From NCBI GenBank assembly GCA_910574835.1, contig CAJTDE010000015.1:37550-101549 (forward strand): DNA of 64,000 nt, given 5' to 3'. Position 1 is the stretch's first letter. Each line of letters begins with the position of its first letter. The notes below the pieces were generated by a model. It searched no databases. It saw nothing but the letters and a program-made list of their open reading frames with translations, and was not told the DNA's origin. Of the stretch, positions 53,377 to 60,850 are shown piece by piece. Source of the stretch: Clostridia bacterium (lineage in GTDB: Bacteria > Bacillota > Clostridia > Lachnospirales > Lachnospiraceae). The position numbers were made by a program, and so were the translations under genes.

Positions 53377-54288
53377 CTACACCTTTGGCTGTTTTTTCAG
53401 TAGTATCTGCTGAGAAAACCTTCCTGTAAGCTCTGCAAATCGTTCTGTCATCCTTCTTGATTCCATGTTACCCTCCCACACCCATGTGCTGTCTTTGGTA
53501 CATCCTCTAGAAAATATATCCAACAAACTTCTGCAAAATAAAATTCCTCCAAGCCCGATGCCATTGCAGGATACAGTAGTAGCAATATTCTCTGAAAAAC
53601 CGACAGTTCCATTCACTTCAAAAACACAGGCTGCAGCAATACGTTCTTCTTTGTCTCGTACTATGATGCACTCAGCCTTCTCTTCTATCTGGAGTATCCT
53701 GCTTTTCAGCATATCCTTTACAGAATACTTATCTATCCGTTCCCTCCACAGCTTATAAACCTCTTCATAATCTTCAGTGTGAAAAAGCGTAAAACAGAAA
53801 TTGATTTTTTCCATATAGCGTCTGCACTTCCTGTACATTTCTTCCAGTTCTGGGATCTTCTCTGAGGTAAGTATATATTCCAGATTTCTGCGGTATCTTG
53901 TACATCCAAGTTTCAGCAGTTCTTCCTCCCGTTTTCCTGCATACTTTTTTTCACTGCCTATCAAATAAATGACTACATCCAGTTCCTGGGGATCTATGTA
54001 CAAGCTTTTCTCTTTTGATACATAATAATATCCCAAATAATAGTCTCGTTCCAGGACAAAAATCCAGAGAGATGTATCAGATATAATTTCATATCTTAAG
54101 CGTCCTTCGTGGATGTATTCCTCCATCTGCGGAAGGGAAATATAGCAATTTGTCTCAAATCTGCCACAACCGGCTTTGAATGCACTTAATGTCTCCAACC
54201 ATTCGTCAAGAGACTGTATTTTCCCTCCACATACTTCTTTCTGGGCCTGAATATTTTCTATATCTATTGCATTTTGTTCAGTTTCCAT
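53377..54288 (-). CDS. GNAT-like acyltransferase (double-domain)
   Basis: A 303-residue protein without an obvious named family. The C-terminal half has an N-acyltransferase-like layout (YKLWRERIDKYSV, ECIIVRDKEERIAAACVFEV, GIGLGGILFCRSLLDI) with the acyl-CoA loop in the place of the GxGxG motif; the N-terminal half looks like a degenerate repeat of the fold. Located between the MBOAT fragment and the adenylation gene. It could move an acyl group from the carrier or acyl-CoA onto an acceptor; this is inferred from fold-like features and context. Confidence 0.55.
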   Translation of the reverse strand: METEQNAIDIENIQAQKEVCGGKIQSLDEWLETLSAFKAGCGRFETNCYISLPQMEEYIHEGRLRYEIISDTSLWIFVLERDYYLGYYYVSKEKSLYIDPQELDVVIYLIGSEKKYAGKREEELLKLGCTRYRRNLEYILTSEKIPELEEMYRKCRRYMEKINFCFTLFHTEDYEEVYKLWRERIDKYSVKDMLKSRILQIEEKAECIIVRDKEERIAAACVFEVNGTVGFSENIATTVSCNGIGLGGILFCRSLLDIFSRGCTKDSTWVWEGNMESRRMTERFAELTGRFSQQILLKKQPKV

Positions 54289-54351
54289 CCTCCTGTTTCC
54301 TTTCTACTGTAACAAATTGTTTATGATCTTCTATACGCCATACCTACTGTC

Positions 54352-54705
54352 TTAAAACTGCATATATAAAAACTGAGCCGTATCATACTGCGAGCCATAC
54401 ATCCCGAATAAAATCACACCAAAGAACAACAGATAATAGACTCCCCATCTTATTGGAAGGATCTTGGTATCAAGCCAGCTTAATATATTTACATTTTTTT
54501 CCTTACCAACAGATACGAGAAGCAATATCAGAAGGCCGACCCCCAGAACAACTGTATCTTGCCAAATCCAGTTTAAGGCTGATAAACTGATATAATCCCC
54601 AATAAAAAAGCTACGTCCCACAATTTGACGGACAGCAGTATAAAAATCCTTAAAATTCTGCACCTGAAGTATCACATTAGCAATAAATAAAAGCGCCCAA
54701 GTCCG
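54352..54705 (-). pseudogene. MBOAT (AlgI/DltB-like) acyltransferase, C-terminal fragment
   Basis: In-frame codons from 54705 encode RTWALLFIANVILQVQNF and continue to the family-typical end FGMYGSQYDTAQFLYMQF at 54352, the last quarter of an AlgI/DltB-type membrane-bound O-acyltransferase (whole proteins exceed 380 residues). A TAG stop at 54706-54708 and unrelated sequence replace the rest. A GTG at 54675 is the first start codon. The full enzyme would have transferred the carrier-bound amino acid across the membrane in the manner of DltB. The break is at the edge of the mobile element. Confidence 0.85.
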
Positions 54706-54747
54706 CTACTTACTATCCACTTGAAAAGAGCTTATTTGTTGCGTTTG

Positions 54748-55266
54748 TTATAATTTCTCATAAGAAACTAATTGCTCTACGGAAATGCGGGTCTGTGAGT
54801 GGCGTTCGGGATCAGCAGCTTCTTCATTAGAATACCCAACCGCCAAAATGTTGATCGGTTCAAGATTTTCCGGCAGACAAAATTCATTTTTGATAATATC
54901 GGGTTTGAAATAGCAAACCCAAACGGAACCTAAGCCTAATTCCGTTGCTTCCATCATCATATGATCCGTTAAAACCGAAGCGTCAATATCGGCACTCTGC
55001 CTTTTGTCAAACGGACGAACCCACGCTTTGTTATGGTCTGCGCAAACAATTATTGCAAGCGGCGCACCATAGATATTTGTAGCTTTCCCAATTTTTGCAA
55101 GACCGTCCTTTTCCTGCACTACAATTAAATGTATCGGTTGCAGATTTGCGGCTGTTGGGGCTACATGGGCTGCCTGTAAAATCTTATCCAGTTTTTCCTT
55201 TTCAACTTTCTGCGGTGTGTAGGATCGGACACTGTACCTCTTTTTTGCAAGTTCTAAAAAATTCAT
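54748..55266 (-). CDS. Nitroreductase family protein
   Basis: A 172-residue FMN-dependent nitroreductase-like protein: FLELAKKRYSVRSYTPQKVE (FMN-binding RxSxRxY region), APTAANLQPIHLIVV and a GLGSVWVCYF segment near the end. It probably reduces nitro or quinone-type compounds with NAD(P)H. SD AAGGAAG lies before ATG 55266. Divergently transcribed from the HxlR gene at 55423, which probably controls it. Confidence 0.9.
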   Translation of the reverse strand: MNFLELAKKRYSVRSYTPQKVEKEKLDKILQAAHVAPTAANLQPIHLIVVQEKDGLAKIGKATNIYGAPLAIIVCADHNKAWVRPFDKRQSADIDASVLTDHMMMEATELGLGSVWVCYFKPDIIKNEFCLPENLEPINILAVGYSNEEAADPERHSQTRISVEQLVSYEKL

Positions 55267-55422
55267 AGCGTTACTTCCTTTCTGCATTTTCGATTGTTAT
55301 TTTAAGGGTTAGTTGATATTCCCAACTCCTTATGCTATAATTTTATCATCAATTTTCTTAAAAGCAAGAACGCACTTTTTTGGTAGGTAGTATCTAAAAG
55401 TATAGTGTAAGGAGAGAAGCAT

Positions 55423-55764
55423 ATGAAATGTGCAAGTAATTATAATTGTCCCGTAGAAGCAACTTTAGATTTAATCGGCGGTAAGTATAAGGCACTTATT
55501 TTGTGGCATTTGATTGACAAAACGCTACGTTTTAACGAAATTAGCAAGTTAATTCCCAAAGCCACCCCTAAAATGATAACTCAACAATTACGGGAGCTTG
55601 AAACGGATAATTTAATTGTTCGTGTAGTATATCCCGTTGTCCCACCGAAAGTTGAATATTCTTTAAGTGAGTTTGGAAAAAGTATCATTCCTATATTAGA
55701 TGCTATGTGTAATTGGGGAGAAAGTTATTTAGACGGGCTTGATGTGTCCCCATGTTCAAAGTAA
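55423..55764 (+). CDS. HxlR family transcriptional regulator
   Basis: A 113-residue winged-helix regulator with the HxlR pattern YNCPVEATLDLIGGKYKALI and LRELETDNLIVR, ending in EYSLSEFGKSIIPIL. The conserved Cys near the N terminus (in NCP) is the redox/electrophile-sensing residue in this family. It is divergent from the nitroreductase gene, the usual arrangement for a sensor of reactive quinones or aldehydes. SD AAGGAG precedes the ATG. Confidence 0.93.
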   Translation: MKCASNYNCPVEATLDLIGGKYKALILWHLIDKTLRFNEISKLIPKATPKMITQQLRELETDNLIVRVVYPVVPPKVEYSLSEFGKSIIPILDAMCNWGESYLDGLDVSPCSK

Positions 55765-55807
55765 TATATGATTGATTTTCAGCTTCATAGCCATACATTT
55801 TGCAAAA

Positions 55808-55846
55808 AGAACATTCGCCATAAAAAATGGTGAGTGTTCTTTTTTT
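55808..55846 (+). terminator. Rho-independent terminator after the first HxlR gene
   Basis: AGAACATTCGCCAT (55808-55821) and ATGGTGAGTGTTCT (55827-55840) pair at 12 of 14 positions plus G-T pairs, 5-nt loop, followed by six Ts. Confidence 0.85.
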
Positions 55847-55932
55847 GAATATAATGAATTATTTAAGCTAATTATAGGTACTGTGTAGACATATCCAAAA
55901 AGAAAGGTGAACAGTAAAATGTAATAGGGTGA

Positions 55933-56295
55933 ATGAATATGGCAAAAAGACCAGTACCACAATATGATTTTAAGGCTTTTGGAGCAGCAATTAAAGCGGC
56001 GCGTAAAGGACGCAAGGAAAGCAGAAAAAAGGTGTGCGACGAAATGTATATATCCCCGCGTTACCTTGCGAATATTGAGAACAAGGGACAGCACCCCAGC
56101 GTTCAGATATTCTTTGAGCTTATGCTGCGTTATGATATATCCGTAGACCAGTTTCTTTTTTCGGAAAACGAAGCGGAAAAGTCCACGCAGCGGCGGCAGC
56201 TTGATTCAATGCTTGACAGCATGGATAAGAAAGACTTAACGATTATCACCGCTACTGCAAAAGGAATACAGGAAGCCAAAGGGACAGACGATTAG
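55933..56295 (+). CDS. XRE-type helix-turn-helix regulator of the element
   Basis: A 120-residue protein with a helix-turn-helix around YDFKAFGAAIKAARKGRKES ... YISPRYLANIENKGQHPS and a C-terminal acidic/helical region ending GIQEAKGTDD. Regulators of this form are regular parts of Tn916/Tn1549-type elements and control excision or transfer genes. SD AGGGTG lies upstream; ATG 55939 is an alternative start. A terminator follows at 56330. Confidence 0.85.
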   Translation: MNMAKRPVPQYDFKAFGAAIKAARKGRKESRKKVCDEMYISPRYLANIENKGQHPSVQIFFELMLRYDISVDQFLFSENEAEKSTQRRQLDSMLDSMDKKDLTIITATAKGIQEAKGTDD

Positions 56296-56329
56296 GCTGC
56301 TGTTCCCTTTTTCCGTTGTTGTTTAGATA

Positions 56330-56360
56330 GTTGCAGCCGCTTTTGTGCTGCAACTTTTTA
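56330..56360 (+). terminator. Rho-independent terminator after the XRE gene
   Basis: GTTGCAGC (56330-56337) and GCTGCAAC (56347-56354), perfect 8-bp stem, 9-nt loop, then TTTTTA. Confidence 0.85.
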
Positions 56361-56393
56361 CATCAAATTTATAACAATCCATATAATTCCCTT

Positions 56394-56423
56394 ACGCCCG
56401 CCTACAATTTTGTAGACGGGCGT
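56394..56423. repeat. Stable inverted repeat between XRE and second HxlR genes
   Basis: ACGCCCGCCTACAA (56394-56407) pairs with TTGTAGACGGGCGT (56410-56423) at 13 of 14 positions with a 2-nt loop. No U-tract follows on either strand, so it is more likely an operator, processing site or element remnant than a terminator. Confidence 0.6.
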
Positions 56424-56539
56424 ATTATGTTCCCCGATAAAATCTTTCTAAAAAGCCTATAACATAATACTTTTAGAGGTATCATGCCATAGGCTCTTTG
56501 GCTCCCATGCTGTTTGTCTATACTGACTGCTTTCTACAT

Positions 56540-56908
56540 TTATTCCGCTTTTTCCTTTTTGTTTTGTGCCACATAATCTACTGGTGAAAGATGTTCTTCA
56601 CTCCACAACATCATTTGGTTTAAGATAGGGATAAAAGTTTTTCCCAAATCAGTTAAGGAATACTCTACTTTCGGCGGGACTTCTTGATAAATATATCGGG
56701 AAATGAAACCGTCCTGCTCCAACTCACGAAGCTGCTTTGTTAATGTTGATTGTGTAATATCACCTAATCTTCTTTTTAATTCTCCAAACCGTTGTATCTC
56801 ATGTTCAGCGATATACCACAGAATCATAATCTTCCATTTACCGCTTAAAATGTTTTGAATCCGCACCATAGGAGCGCATTGAGGTAATGGCGTTTTCATA
56901 TTGCTCAT
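56540..56908 (-). CDS. HxlR family transcriptional regulator
   Basis: A 122-residue winged helix with CAPMVRIQNILSGKWKIMIL, LKRRLGDITQSTLTKQL and VPPKVEYSLTDLGKTF, similar to but distinct from the first HxlR protein. Cys 11 sits at the sensing position. Divergent from pyrD/radical SAM cargo across a region with two palindromes (56931 and 56976), which are likely operators; it may repress its own and the cargo promoters. Confidence 0.92.
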   Translation of the reverse strand: MSNMKTPLPQCAPMVRIQNILSGKWKIMILWYIAEHEIQRFGELKRRLGDITQSTLTKQLRELEQDGFISRYIYQEVPPKVEYSLTDLGKTFIPILNQMMLWSEEHLSPVDYVAQNKKEKAE

Positions 56909-56930
56909 TATATATTCCCCCTTTCAATGG

Positions 56931-56987
56931 TAGTATACTATATCGGCGCACATATTTCAAGGTACAACATTTTTTGATACCGGTATC
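56931..56987. promoter_or_regulatory. Two palindromic operator candidates for HxlR
   Basis: TAGTATACTA (56931-56940) and GATACCGGTATC (56976-56987), 45 nt apart, in the divergent region between the HxlR gene and pyrD. A TATAAT -10 candidate for pyrD lies at 57043-57048. Palindromes of GTATNATAC-like form are typical for HxlR dimers. Confidence 0.6.
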
Positions 56988-57065
56988 TTTATTAGCACTA
57001 TAAACGAAAAAAGACAGTACTTTTAATTTTTTTGCTTCTTGCTATAATATGAAACATGAAAGGCG

Positions 57066-57977
57066 GTGAGTAAAATAAACACAGTCACAAACTTAGCGGG
57101 AATCTCTTTGAATAACCCCATTATGCCCGCTTCTGGAACCTTTGGCTCTGGACAAGAATACAGTGAATTTATTGACCTAAATCGGTTAGGCGCAATCGTA
57201 ACAAAGGGCGTTTCAATCAATCCGTGGGAGGGGAATCCGTCACCGCGAATTATGGAAACAAGCAGCGGAATGATAAATGCCATTGGCTTACAAAATCCGG
57301 GGGTGGACATATTTATAAAACGGGATATTCCATTCCTAAAAAAATTTGAAACAAGAATTATTGTCAATGTTTGCGGTAACTCTGTATCAGATTATATAAA
57401 AGTTGTGGAACGCTTATCTGAACAGGCAGTAGATATGCTGGAAATCAATATTTCCTGTCCTAACGTAGAGCATGGAGGGATTGCTTTTGGTCAAGAGCCT
57501 AAAATGGTAGAACATATCACAAAGGAGGTAAAAAAGACAACTCATTTACCCATATCTATGAAGCTGACACCGAATGTCACGGATATAACAGAAATTGCCA
57601 AAGCCGCCGAATATGGTGGAGCTGACGCGCTTTCGTTGATAAACACCATTACAGGAATGAGAATTGACATTAAAAAAAAGACATTCAGTGTGGCAAATAA
57701 AACAGGCGGGTTATCCGGCGCAGCGATTAAACCGATTGCTTTACGAATGGTATATCAAGTTTGTAAAGCCGTTCATATCCCGGTTATAGGAATGGGGGGA
57801 GTTACAACAACAGAGGACGCTTTAGAATTTATCATGGCTGGTGCAACAGGAATTGCAGTCGGAACAGCCAATTTCAGAAACCCATATGTCATGTTAGAAA
57901 TCATTGACGGATTGCAAAAGTACATGGAAGAAAACAATATTGAGGATTTACAGGAAATCCGAGGTATTGTAGATTAA
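57066..57977 (+). CDS. pyrD: Dihydroorotate dehydrogenase, class 1B-like
   Basis: A 303-residue FMN barrel: NNPIMPASGTFGSG, GAIVTKGVS, and NISCPNVEHGG with catalytic C131, the class 1B residue. Start GTG 57066, just after a GGCGG-type SD. Class 1B enzymes normally work with the PyrK electron-transfer subunit; no pyrK is present, so this copy could pair with the host PyrK or act on another pyrimidine-like substrate. It is cargo behind an HxlR regulator and next to a radical SAM gene. Confidence 0.88.
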   Translation: MSKINTVTNLAGISLNNPIMPASGTFGSGQEYSEFIDLNRLGAIVTKGVSINPWEGNPSPRIMETSSGMINAIGLQNPGVDIFIKRDIPFLKKFETRIIVNVCGNSVSDYIKVVERLSEQAVDMLEINISCPNVEHGGIAFGQEPKMVEHITKEVKKTTHLPISMKLTPNVTDITEIAKAAEYGGADALSLINTITGMRIDIKKKTFSVANKTGGLSGAAIKPIALRMVYQVCKAVHIPVIGMGGVTTTEDALEFIMAGATGIAVGTANFRNPYVMLEIIDGLQKYMEENNIEDLQEIRGIVD

Positions 57978-58009
57978 ACAATTTCTTATATCAAAAAGGA
58001 GAACTTATT

Positions 58010-58894
58010 ATGCACTACACAGGAACAATTTGGCGACCACCGTATGAAGCCTACTCTTTACTTATTCAAGTAACCGCAGGATGTACACATCATTCTTGTA
58101 AATTTTGTACCCTTTATGAAGATTTACCATTTAAGTTTAGAATGTCGCCGCTTTCAGAGGTAAAAAGCGACTTGGCAGAAGCCAGTAAATATTACAAGAA
58201 CGCCCCACGGATTTTCTTTACAGGCGCAAATCCCTTTGTTTTAACTACGGATAAACTGAAAAAACTGGCAGAAATGGTTAAAAAATATTATCCGAATTAT
58301 CAAACGATTGGCTGTTTCGGGCGTATTACTGACCTCTATAACAAGACCGTGGACGATCTGAAAGAATTACGGGCTTTGGGATATGACGGTATTACTTTTG
58401 GTGTAGAAACGGGCAATGATGAAGCCCTTGCATTTATGAACAAGGGTTTTCGTTCAAGTGATACGATTGAACAGGCTAAAAAATTAGAAAAAGCTGGTAT
58501 CAGTTATAACTTTTTTTATTTGACAGGTATTTCCGGCGCGGGGCGTGGTGAATATGGCGGCAAGGAAACCGCTAAAGTTTTTAACCAGCTTCACCCCCAG
58601 ATTATTGAATCCTCTATGTTGACGATTTATGAAACATCTGAATTGTATCAAGAAATTCAAAAAGGTAACTGGAAAGAGGAAAGCGAGCTTGAAAAACTTG
58701 CTGAATTAAAGGCACTCATTGAAAATCTTACAATCCAAACAAGGATTGTTACAGATGGCGCTTCCAATCTAATTCAAGTCCGTGGCAATTTGCCAGCCGA
58801 CAAGGAAAAGCTGGTAAAGTATTTAGAACGGTTAATTGCAACTGCTGATGAATCAGCCTTACGGGAGTACCGTGTTAATCTAAAGCATTTATAA
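58010..58894 (+). CDS. Radical SAM protein
   Basis: A 294-residue enzyme. The cluster motif is C25-THHS-C30-KF-C33 (CX4CX2C rather than the usual CX3CX2C), followed by IFFTGANPFVL in the SAM-contact position and GVETGNDEALAFMNKG further on. Family members with such an extended spacing occur near biotin/lipoate-like or coproporphyrinogen-type enzymes, but no assignment is made. It follows pyrD by 32 nt and shares its unit; a terminator lies about 90 nt past its stop. Confidence 0.85.
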   Translation: MHYTGTIWRPPYEAYSLLIQVTAGCTHHSCKFCTLYEDLPFKFRMSPLSEVKSDLAEASKYYKNAPRIFFTGANPFVLTTDKLKKLAEMVKKYYPNYQTIGCFGRITDLYNKTVDDLKELRALGYDGITFGVETGNDEALAFMNKGFRSSDTIEQAKKLEKAGISYNFFYLTGISGAGRGEYGGKETAKVFNQLHPQIIESSMLTIYETSELYQEIQKGNWKEESELEKLAELKALIENLTIQTRIVTDGASNLIQVRGNLPADKEKLVKYLERLIATADESALREYRVNLKHL

Positions 58895-58925
58895 AAATAA
58901 GTTTATATCTAATTGTATCTGCCGC

Positions 58926-58953
58926 ACGACGGCAAAAGAAAAAAAGCCGTCGT
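58926..58953. repeat. Hairpin after the radical SAM gene
   Basis: ACGACGGC (58926-58933) pairs with GCCGTCGT (58946-58953) across a 12-nt A-rich loop. It precedes the stronger terminator at 58988. Confidence 0.6.
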
Positions 58954-58987
58954 ACAGCAGAGGTCTTTTCACACGCCTGTTCTTATA

Positions 58988-59026
58988 CGGCGGCTTTGAG
59001 AAAATCAAAGCCGCCGTTTCTTTTTT
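58988..59026 (+). terminator. Strong Rho-independent terminator
   Basis: CGGCGGCTTTGA (58988-58999) and TCAAAGCCGCCG (59005-59016) form a perfect 12-bp stem with a 5-nt loop, followed by TTTCTTTTTT. It ends the pyrD-radical SAM unit. Confidence 0.93.
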
Positions 59027-59088
59027 ATCTTCTCAAGAAATGACGCGGTATCACTGTTAAAAGCGGCGGCTAAAAGGAGGTAGCCGCC

Positions 59089-59322
59089 ATGAAGCATATA
59101 CCGTATCGACAAAATCCGACGGTCATTGACACATCAAAAAAAGCCCGTCCACCACCGGGGGAAATTACGCCTATAAGTATGAACTGTGTAATCATCATAA
59201 TGATTTTTTTAATGCCTTTTTGCCTGTCCGCATTTTTTGTGGGCGGGCTTTTTTTGCGCCTTTTGGTTTTCTTAAAAAGCTATTTGAAAAGCGCAACAAA
59301 AGAGCCTTTTCCATACGGATAG
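59089..59322 (+). CDS. Possible small membrane protein of the element
   Basis: A 77-residue open frame with a very good SD (AAAAGGAGG) and ATG at 59089. The product has a polar N-terminal part (PYRQNPTVIDTSKKARPPPG) and one or two membrane helices (VIIIMIFLMPFCLSAFFVGG). It sits just before the sigma-like gene. The strong SD supports translation, but the DNA around 59219-59253 also looks like a terminator-like imperfect stem followed by T-runs, so it may be fortuitous. I do not recognise a family. Confidence 0.4.
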   Translation: MKHIPYRQNPTVIDTSKKARPPPGEITPISMNCVIIIMIFLMPFCLSAFFVGGLFLRLLVFLKSYLKSATKEPFPYG

Positions 59323-59388
59323 GGTGTGAAAGGGGACGGAAGGACAAGCCTTTTGTCTTTTACACCACGAAGGAAGGAGGTGAACTCT

Positions 59389-59823
59389 ATGGAGCTATCT
59401 TCTTCTGAAATGATAACGATCCAACATCAGTATGACGCGCTTGCAAAAAAAACCCTTAAAGGCGAAGCAAGAAGTTATTACCGAGAGCTTTCCAAACGCG
59501 CCGCCCATGAAGTGAATTTTTCGGAAATGAGCGAAGCGGAACTCTCACAGCTTTACACGCTGGACGAGTACGAGAGCGATTACTACCGCTTTGAAGTGTC
59601 CGGCTACGATGTGCTTGTAAAAAATGAGCTGCTTGGCGAAGCCCTGCAAGCCCTGCCCGAAAAGAAGCGTGACATTATCCTTTTGTCATACTTTTTGGAT
59701 ATGAGCGACGAGGAAATAGGCGGTCTGCTGAATGTTGTGCGCAGTACGATTTTCCGGCACAGGAAAACCGCACTTGAAAAAATCAAACTGTATATGGAGG
59801 GGAAAACAGATGAACAAAAATAA
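59389..59823 (+). CDS. Sigma-70 region 4-like regulator (Tn916 orf7-like)
   Basis: A 144-residue protein whose C-terminal half matches sigma region 4: ALPEKKRDIILLSYFLDMSD followed by EEIGGLLNVVRSTIFRHRKTALEKIKLYM, a helix-turn-helix. Start ATG 59389 has SD AAGGAGG; the frame continues upstream to 59326. In Tn916-type elements this protein (with the orf8-like one) helps switch on excision genes. It overlaps the next gene's start by 14 nt. Confidence 0.88.
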   Translation: MELSSSEMITIQHQYDALAKKTLKGEARSYYRELSKRAAHEVNFSEMSEAELSQLYTLDEYESDYYRFEVSGYDVLVKNELLGEALQALPEKKRDIILLSYFLDMSDEEIGGLLNVVRSTIFRHRKTALEKIKLYMEGKTDEQK

Positions 59824-60050
59824 AAAAAACGTTGCCCTGTTGCCGTTCCCTGTTATTGCGGCGGGCGGCGGGCGGCGACACGGAAGCCATGTGCGCAATC
59901 TTGAAGCATTACGAGGGTTACATAGCGACGCTCTGCACCCGGACGCTGAAAGACGACGCGGGCAATACTTATTCCTACGTTGACGAGGAAATGAGGAACA
60001 GGCTGCAAGTGCGGCTGATTACCCGCACCCTTTCCTTTAACGTAGGCTAA
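59810..60050 (+). pseudogene. Tn916 orf8-like helix-turn-helix gene, frameshifted
   Basis: Frame 1 begins MNKNKKNVALLPFPVIAAGG and the continuing homology (GDTEAMCAILKHYEGYIATL ... YVDEEMRNRLQVRLITRTLSF) is in the other frame. The length of 241 nt is one more than a multiple of three; the change lies in the GC-rich run of GGCGGC units near 59870. The intact protein is a small regulator/adapter in Tn916-type modules. Either genuine decay (slippage in a simple repeat) or a sequencing error. Confidence 0.75.
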
Positions 60051-60557
60051 ACACAGGCTGTCCCCAGCGGGTGCGTCCCCCTTTCCGCGCTTCCGCTTAT
60101 GGGCTGCTTGTCGTTTCACCGGGGCATACCGACCAGCGCGGTATGCTTCCGTGAGCCGACAAGCTCTTAATTTTGAACCTTGACAAAGAAAGCGGCGCAA
60201 GATAACGGCGGCGCAGCATAGGGCAGATCGGATACGTCCCTTTTGCGCCGAGCCATACGGCGGGTGCGCCATGACGCTATTTCGGCGGGGTTTTCTATTC
60301 CCCGCTGGAATAGCCGAGCGACCAACACCGCGCCGGGGAGCAAGTTTAGCAGCTTGCGGGCGACGACAGCGCAGAATATATAATGATACTCCCTTACCGC
60401 CACAGTCCGAGCGTTCAAAGCGTCGCAGGCAATGGGTAGGGCTGCATGAGAACCATGCAGGGGTGAAACTCCCGTGAGGTTATGCTGCTAACCGTCCGAT
60501 TTAAGCCTTTTTCACTATTAACCATTTACCCATTTTTTGAAAGGGGGATTTATAGAA
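60051..60557 (+). other. Non-coding leader region before xis, with a 7-bp hairpin
   Basis: A 507-nt stretch with no convincing gene: the overlapping GC-rich open frames lack SD sites and family matches. At 60442-60460 the sequence CTGCATG-AGAAC-CATGCAG forms a perfect 7-bp hairpin, directly followed by a GGG/CCC stem (60460-60472). Comparable non-coding stretches precede xis in Tn916-type elements. A structured RNA or Int/Xis arm-binding sites could lie here. Confidence 0.5.
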
Positions 60558-60761
60558 ATGAACAATGCTGATGTGCCTATTTGGGAAAAATACACGCTTA
60601 CCATTGAGGAAGCGTCAAAATATTTCCGCATTGGGGAAAACAAACTGCGGAAACTTGCAGAGGAAAACCCTACGGCGGGCTGGGTAATCTTGAACGGCAA
60701 CCGTATTCAGATCAAGAGGAAACAGTTTGAAAAAGTCATTGACACGTTGGACGCAATTTAG
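60558..60761 (+). CDS. xis: Excisionase, Tn916 type
   Basis: A 67-residue winged-helix protein, equal in length to Tn916 Xis, with [32 protein letters not shown] and [20 protein letters not shown]. Start ATG 60558 has SD AAAGGGGGA. Xis bends DNA near the arms and directs Int towards excision. It is followed by int after 89 nt that contain a hairpin around a promoter-like TATAAT. Confidence 0.95.
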   Translation: MNNADVPIWEKYTLTIEEASKYFRIGENKLRKLAEENPTAGWVILNGNRIQIKRKQFEKVIDTLDAI

Positions 60762-60777
60762 CGAAAAAGATAGTGAA

Positions 60778-60826
60778 AAAGAGCCTTGAATGTGCTATAA
60801 TAGATGTAGGCATATCAAGGCTCTTT
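60778..60826. promoter_or_regulatory. 12-bp inverted repeat flanking a putative int promoter
   Basis: AAAGAGCCTTGA (60778-60789) and TCAAGGCTCTTT (60815-60826) are perfect inverted repeats. Between them lies TATAAT at 60796-60801, so the right arm is in the leader of the int transcript. The structure could be an attenuator or a protein-binding site between xis and int. Confidence 0.6.
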
Positions 60827-60850
60827 CCGACACGGAAAGGAGCAAAAACA

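Noticed and set aside
49868..54705. The region as an intact dlt (D-alanylation) operon
   Set aside because: No DltD; MBOAT is truncated; methyl- and formyltransferases are not Dlt genes; order differs from dltABCD.
57023..57367. Minus-strand frame over the start of pyrD
   Set aside because: No SD or homology; pyrD fills the other strand with catalytic motifs.
60061..60540. GC-rich open frames between the orf8-like gene and xis on both strands
   Set aside because: No RBS, no recognisable family, and the comparable region in Tn916-type elements is non-coding.
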